Shown piece by piece: positions 28,403 through 32,592 of a DNA stretch of 32,592 nt; within the stretch, counting starts at the first letter, position 1, and each line of letters begins with the position of its first letter. Position numbers and translations under genes: made by a program. The notes under the pieces are model-generated. The model was given only the letters and a program-made list of their open reading frames with translations, had not been told where the DNA came from and made no database searches. This DNA comes from Thamnocephalis sphaerospora (Eukaryota; Zoopagomycota; Zoopagomycetes; Zoopagales; Sigmoideomycetaceae), in NCBI GenBank assembly GCA_003614735.1, contig KZ992546.1:1-32592 (forward strand), read 5' to 3'.

Positions 28403-29971
28403 ATGGCCTTGCATCAAGCAGCCATGATTGGCTGTGCTCTCCTGCTTTTGGTCGCCACCCAAACTGCCCATGCCTTTTCTCACCACCGCGTACTACGTCG
28501 TCGTGACGAGCCAGTAGCTGCGCAAGCAGCCGTCGGCTCAGACGGTACCAACGACCAAGCAGCCGGTGCAGACGCCGCCGGTCTAGGAGGCGGCGCCATC
28601 GCCGGTATCGTCTGCGCGGTGGCGGGCGTGATTGGCGCCGTAGCGCTGCTGCTCTATCGCCGCTCGCAAAAGCAAGCGCGTCCCACGCACGGTGGCCACA
28701 TCGCCAAAGTGGTGGCCATGCGTGGTGCCGGTGCCATGAACCTCCAAGGTCGTATGGCCGTTCTGCCCGAAGAGGAAGACTTTCACATTGGCACTCAGCA
28801 GGGCATCATCACCTACACCTCAGAGCTGGAGAAGCCACCGAGAGCAGCTCGTCCCATGTCCTGGTACAAGGCACGTGAAGCTGGCGTGTCGCCCCTGCAC
28901 ATCCAGGCCATGGCGCGCTCCGGTGCGCATCCGTATCAGCCGGAAGACGAAGACACCGTGCAGCTGCATTCGCCAGGCGCCCAGGGTGGCTCGCTGCAGA
29001 CGCCCATGGTGGGCGCTGGCGTGCAGATTGTCGTGGAGCAGGTCGGCAGTCGCCCGCTACCGCAAGTGCCCGACGCCTCCCGGCGTGCTCATCCCATAGC
29101 TCAGCATCAGTCGTCGCTAGAGACGCCGCGTGATACGCCCAGCGGTACGCTCGACTATCCCGTGGCCTCCAGTGCCGGCCCCACTTCCGATGTGGAATGG
29201 GACTCGGAGGATGACGAAGCACCGGCGACGGCTGCTTCGGCTACCATCAACGTGGTCCCGCCGACCGCCTCCACATCGCCCTCGCAAATGGATCCAGCTC
29301 AGATTGGCGCTCAGCTGCAACGGGCGCCATCGGCCAAGTTTATTCGCGAGTCGGCGCCCATCGATCCCAATGATCCGTCGGTGCCTCGCCACCCTCGTCT
29401 CTTTATCCTCACCCCCGGTCGCAGCGGCATGGAGACCTTGCGCCAGCCTGAACACTGGTCGCGCACTACCTTCCAGCTGCGCTTGCTCTGCGAGGGTGCT
29501 TCATCCGACTACGCCGATGCTCATCTTACCGAGGAACACGGCATTGCCGTACGCGATCCAAACGCTTTCATGCGCCATGCCGCGCGCTACATTACGCAGA
29601 CGGCCGAAGCGCTGATTGCGCGTGACGACGACGCCTTTGAACAGGCGGAAGTGTTTGGCTCCAGCACCGAAGCAGGCGAATACCTCGAGATGCTGGCCGA
29701 CACACTGCGCGACTGGTTCTCGGACCTGCTGGTTGCCATGGAAGAGTCGGTGGCGGAAGGCCACGAGGTGGATCAGGAGCTACTGGACGACCTGCGTGCA
29801 CAACGCACCGACGCCAGCGGCTCGGCCAAGCAGGAGCTGGCCCGCTTCCTGGCCAAGTATGACCCGAACAACTTGAACGGCGGTCTTCGGCGCGTGCGCG
29901 TGCCCAACGGCCACGAACAGGCCGTCCGCTGGCTGTGCGCTTCCTGCGCCGCCAAGGTGGTGCAGCCGTAA
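28403..29971 (+). CDS. Signal-peptide single-pass membrane protein with large cytoplasmic domain
   Basis: The product is 522 aa with no intron seen. It starts with a classic signal peptide, MALHQAAMIGCALLLLVATQ, with likely cleavage after TAHA, and a basic VLRRRDEP site. A very short ectodomain rich in A, D and G (about 30-62) precedes one transmembrane helix (about 63-85, GGGAIAGIVCAVAGVIGAVA then LLLYRR). The cytoplasmic region has a disordered Pro/Ser/acidic part (about 100-310) and a C-terminal helical domain (about 315-522) from IDPNDPSVPRHPRLFILTPG to VRWLCASCAAKVVQP. The layout resembles fungal Mid2/SKG6-type surface sensors, but the helical domain was not recognised. An alternative upstream ATG at 28352 would weaken the signal peptide. 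Function is unknown; signalling from the surface is inference. Confidence 0.7.
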   Translation: MALHQAAMIGCALLLLVATQTAHAFSHHRVLRRRDEPVAAQAAVGSDGTNDQAAGADAAGLGGGAIAGIVCAVAGVIGAVALLLYRRSQKQARPTHGGHIAKVVAMRGAGAMNLQGRMAVLPEEEDFHIGTQQGIITYTSELEKPPRAARPMSWYKAREAGVSPLHIQAMARSGAHPYQPEDEDTVQLHSPGAQGGSLQTPMVGAGVQIVVEQVGSRPLPQVPDASRRAHPIAQHQSSLETPRDTPSGTLDYPVASSAGPTSDVEWDSEDDEAPATAASATINVVPPTASTSPSQMDPAQIGAQLQRAPSAKFIRESAPIDPNDPSVPRHPRLFILTPGRSGMETLRQPEHWSRTTFQLRLLCEGASSDYADAHLTEEHGIAVRDPNAFMRHAARYITQTAEALIARDDDAFEQAEVFGSSTEAGEYLEMLADTLRDWFSDLLVAMEESVAEGHEVDQELLDDLRAQRTDASGSAKQELARFLAKYDPNNLNGGLRRVRVPNGHEQAVRWLCASCAAKVVQP

Positions 29972-30011
29972 GCTGTGCCTGTGCTTTGTCGGCCCTGCTA
30001 CTGCCGTTCCA

Positions 30012-30052
30012 GTGTGTGTGTGTGTGTGTGCTCAACGTGTGTGTGTGTGTGT
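30012..30052. repeat. Two adjacent TG/GT microsatellites
   Basis: Two perfect alternating GT runs (30012-30030 and 30037-30052) are separated by CTCAAC, just downstream of the membrane protein stop codon and probably within its 3' trailer. Confidence 0.85.
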
Positions 30053-30938
30053 GGCAGACAGAGTAGGACCATTTGCTGCGCTTTAACCGCTCAGTGGTGC
30101 CTGCTGCGATCATCATGGCAAGTCACCTGCCAAGTTCCTTGATCCTGCCGTGGCTGTCCACGATTCAAGGCGGCAGCAGCAGCGGCGGCAACGACAATGA
30201 CTTTGTCCGACGCACGCACACACGCACACGCACACTGGCAAGTGATAATAGCCACTGCGGTCGTCCGTTCCTCTTTTCGATTCATTACAATTCATCGCCG
30301 CCTTTGTCCGTCCTTGCTCCGCCTGCTTGTTGTTTTGTCCGAGTAGCGGATGAGCCGTCCTTTCGTACGTGTGTATGTGCCATCCATGCACTCCACCGTT
30401 CCACCCTGTCTTTTTCCGACGGTGCGTCTGCTGCGCCGTACGCAGGCTGGCTCACGCTGCGCTCTGGCCTGGTCGTTATAAACAAGAAATGCTCTAGCTT
30501 TCGCGGCAAGTTGGCCCTATCGGCTCATGCTGCGGTACCACACATGCTAGCAATGGACGACGACACAGTGTGCGGATTGTGCACCCGTACGAAAATAGCT
30601 TGTCCTTGGGCAAAGGCCACGCACGCATTCGCTTGCGCGGAATGACTCGCGATGCGCTCATACGCTGGCCACACCGGACCAGCATAATCTATTGGCGACG
30701 TGCTTTTATTAGCGACCGGCGGCGCATTGGCGCATGCGAAGCCGTTCTTGCCAAACGTTTCTATTGCACCAGTCGGCGGTTGAGCGAGCAGCCCGACCTA
30801 GGCTCTCTTTCTATCCTGTTTGCTTGTCGTCTGCCAAGATATCCGCCGCACACGGTTCGGCAGTGTTTCACGCCAGGTAACCTTGTGGGCGTGCAGCTAA
30901 TGGTGCCAGGCGGGCCGCGACCTTGAGCGATGATAGTG

Positions 30939-30962
30939 CTGCTGCTGCTGCTGCTGCTGCTG
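30939..30962. repeat. (CTG)8 trinucleotide run
   Basis: There are eight perfect CTG units in intergenic DNA. Confidence 0.9.
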
Positions 30963-31024
30963 TGCACAACATGTCGGAGCGCGTGCGTTGCGACTTGTTT
31001 CCTATAGCGTGAGCAGTGCGTAAG

Positions 31025-31042
31025 CTGCTGCTGCTGCTGCTG
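31025..31042. repeat. (CTG)6 trinucleotide run
   Basis: There are six perfect CTG units, 62 bases after the preceding CTG run. Confidence 0.9.
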
Positions 31043-31486
31043 TCACCATGCCACAGACGCACGTTGGCGCTGCTTTGGCGCTGGCCGTGCACATTGGTAC
31101 ACCCACGAGTTTTCTGCGGGTGGCCTGGCCCAGCTCGGATACGCGGCCGTTCCGTCGCAAAGGCGCAGCGGCCGACGGCGTTCTTCCATCGGGCCCACCG
31201 AGACGTTGGACAAGACAGCGCTAAAAACGCTGTGGCCAGCGTGCTCCTGGGCGTTTCGTTCACGGTGCCCCGTCTACGGCCTCCGCCACCCGCGATGGTC
31301 CATATTTGTCCGTGCTAACCTTTGGCCATATTACGCATTGGTACATATCCACGTCGCCATCAAACTGCCCGCGTGTCTCCGTGCAGCGGCTGCCGCGACT
31401 TTTATTTCTCCCAAGTCACTGTCTCTCCCTGGTGTTGCCTGCACCGCTTATCCACTTATTGCATCTGAATTTTGCATTGCGTCGCC

Positions 31487-32592
31487 ATGTCGACGCGACC
31501 AACGACGCCCGCTCCGGCGCCTAGACCCAGTACGTCTGCACCAGCGCCCAGGCCAACGCCGGCACCATCGCCTGCGCCTGAGCCTGCGCCTGAGCCTGCT
31601 CCATCGCCATCGCCAGAACCTACTCCATCTCCGTCGCCTGCTCCTACGCCAGAATCAAAGCCTACGCCAACCTCTTCATCAAATGATGACGATCCATCGA
31701 CCACTTCATTCGATGATAGAGGCACACCGCCTACAGGTGCAGCACCAACCTTTAGCAGCGATCAGGGCGCACTAGGCTCTGCCAATACGACCGCCACAGG
31801 CACCGCCACCATTGTGACAGTCAGCGTCGTAGTGGCGGTGGGCGTAAGCATCATCGTGGCCTTTGTCATTCTATGGATGCGCCGCCGAAAGCGCGCACGC
31901 AATGCCATGTACGAGGACAAGGACATGAAGCGGCGCCTTTCGACGGCCCGGCATGCGGCGGCCGTCAAGATTGGAGCGCGTGCGCCGTCGCTCTCTTCGC
32001 CGCGCGTCGTCAATCTGGCCAACATGCCTCCAACGACCAAGTACAACGCCGCCAAAACATCGCCACCGCCACCACATTCGCCTACAGGTGCAGGATTTGC
32101 CGTGCATCATGAAAGAAGCACCAGTGCTGGCGCTGTGAATGAGCTGGCGCCCAGTGTCCATCGCCGCATCAGCATGGCTGGCCGGCCCACTTCGGATCCC
32201 TTTTACGGTCTTCACGCAACCCACATGCGACATAGCATCCATAATGTAGGCTTTGATCCGCAGCGGCTGCTGGCCACGGTGGGGCGCACGGCAGGCAGCA
32301 GCACCGCCGCCCTTGACCGGCCGTCTAGTCCGGAAGGAGGCGCCGATTCTGAGCACACGTCCGAGGTACGCTCTCGTTCTCCGCCGTCTGCTACCCCTCG
32401 ACAAAGCGGGACATACTCGGATGTGCCTGAGGCAGCGTCGGAAGCGTGCGAGGCACCGCTGGATGCTGCGTCGATGGCACAACGCCAGCCTACGCTGCCC
32501 AATCTGGCTGCTATAGTGGCCAATGATCCTACGCTGCGCGGCTATCCGTACGCCTACTCGGAGGCATCGACGCCCAGAGCGTCAGCAACGTC
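31487..32592 (+). CDS. Proline-rich single-pass membrane protein, 3' end beyond the window
   Basis: An ATG at 31487 opens a frame that stays open to the right edge (368 codons and two bases). Residues 5-62 form a Pro/Ala/Ser-rich stalk of PAP, PSP and PEP units, likely O-glycosylated. A Ser/Asp linker follows, then one transmembrane helix at about 108-130 (ATIVTVSVVVAVGVSIIVAF then VILW) and an RRRKRAR stop-transfer. The remaining 230 residues are Ser/Pro-rich and cytoplasmic, with several R-x-x-S sites (for example RRLST, RRISM). This is the layout of fungal Mid2/Wsc/SKG6-type surface sensors. No signal peptide is visible at this start, and an in-frame TGA at 31466 blocks extension. Either an upstream exon supplies one (a CTAG acceptor exists at about 31524) or the helix acts as a signal anchor. 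Confidence 0.6.
   Translation, partial: MSTRPTTPAPAPRPSTSAPAPRPTPAPSPAPEPAPEPAPSPSPEPTPSPSPAPTPESKPTPTSSSNDDDPSTTSFDDRGTPPTGAAPTFSSDQGALGSANTTATGTATIVTVSVVVAVGVSIIVAFVILWMRRRKRARNAMYEDKDMKRRLSTARHAAAVKIGARAPSLSSPRVVNLANMPPTTKYNAAKTSPPPPHSPTGAGFAVHHERSTSAGAVNELAPSVHRRISMAGRPTSDPFYGLHATHMRHSIHNVGFDPQRLLATVGRTAGSSTAALDRPSSPEGGADSEHTSEVRSRSPPSATPRQSGTYSDVPEAASEACEAPLDAASMAQRQPTLPNLAAIVANDPTLRGYPYAYSEASTPRASAT

Larger units (their letters stand above)
29972..31486. other. Intergenic region with microsatellites; no gene supported
   Basis: This 1.5-kb region lies between two plus-strand genes. It carries two TG runs near 30012-30052 and two CTG runs at 30939-30962 and 31025-31042. An open frame of 190 codons (30073-30645) lacks an ATG at its beginning and any domain. 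The final 200 bases are C/T-rich, as in other leaders in this window. Confidence 0.55.

Noticed and set aside
30073-30645. 190-codon plus-strand frame between the two membrane protein genes
   Set aside because: It does not begin with ATG, has no domain, and includes repeat-derived Thr/Arg/His runs.
31456-31725. Glycine-rich minus-strand frame (GAGSGAGSGAG)
   Set aside because: It is the complement of the Pro/Ala/Ser stalk of the right-edge gene, which has a transmembrane helix and long open frame on the plus strand.
1-32592. tRNA, rRNA, CRISPR, IS element or retrotransposon
   Set aside because: Reading both strands gave no convincing tRNA B-box with cloverleaf, no regular spacer array, no terminal repeats, and no transposase, reverse transcriptase or integrase motifs.

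Overview
This is a piece of a eukaryotic nuclear genome. It has about a dozen protein genes on both strands, most of them split by short GT-AG introns of roughly 55-120 bases, many with CTAAC/CTAAT- or CTGAC-like branch sites. It is GC-rich outside one segment. Complex I, NOP58, the SAPS protein, TOE1, an Mpv17/PMP22 protein, JMJD7, a RhoGEF and Mid2/SKG6-like membrane proteins together suggest an intron-rich fungus or close opisthokont relative, most likely an early-diverging (non-yeast) fungus. That placement is inference. No tRNA, rRNA, CRISPR array, transposon or bacterial operon was found.

Layout, left to right. The 5' part of the complex I 51-kDa flavoprotein gene (NDUFV1, minus) runs off the left edge. 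After 1.7 kb without a recognisable gene comes a proline-rich single-pass membrane protein with an LEA-2-like domain (2363-4154). A 13-exon gene follows for a SAPS-domain regulatory subunit of a PP6/Sit4-type phosphatase (5148-8877). Then comes an 11-exon gene for a divergent Sey1/RHD3-like GTPase. It has lost the usual membrane hairpin and instead ends in an acidic linker and 19 uninterrupted heptads of an I-x-x-Q pattern (9500-12360); this is the most unusual gene in the window. A single-exon F-box protein (minus, 12696-14690) ends head-on against it.

After 2 kb of non-coding DNA come a small DH-PH RhoGEF (16694-18788), the TOE1-type deadenylase with an intact CCCH finger (19168-21014), and NOP58 (minus, 21495-23561). 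NOP58 shares a 0.4-kb divergent promoter region with an Mpv17/PXMP2-like membrane protein (23960-24734). JMJD7 (minus, 24870-26230) and a histone-H1-like PARP-type zinc-finger protein (26386-27352) form a tight divergent pair 155 bases apart. The right end holds two single-pass membrane proteins with long cytoplasmic tails (28403-29971, and 31487 to the right edge).

The genes do not form one pathway. Two loose themes can be inferred: nuclear RNA handling (TOE1 and NOP58, adjacent) and cell-surface or Rho signalling (RhoGEF and the two membrane proteins). Exon coordinates below were derived by hand from frame, splice sites and remembered family alignments. No search was run.
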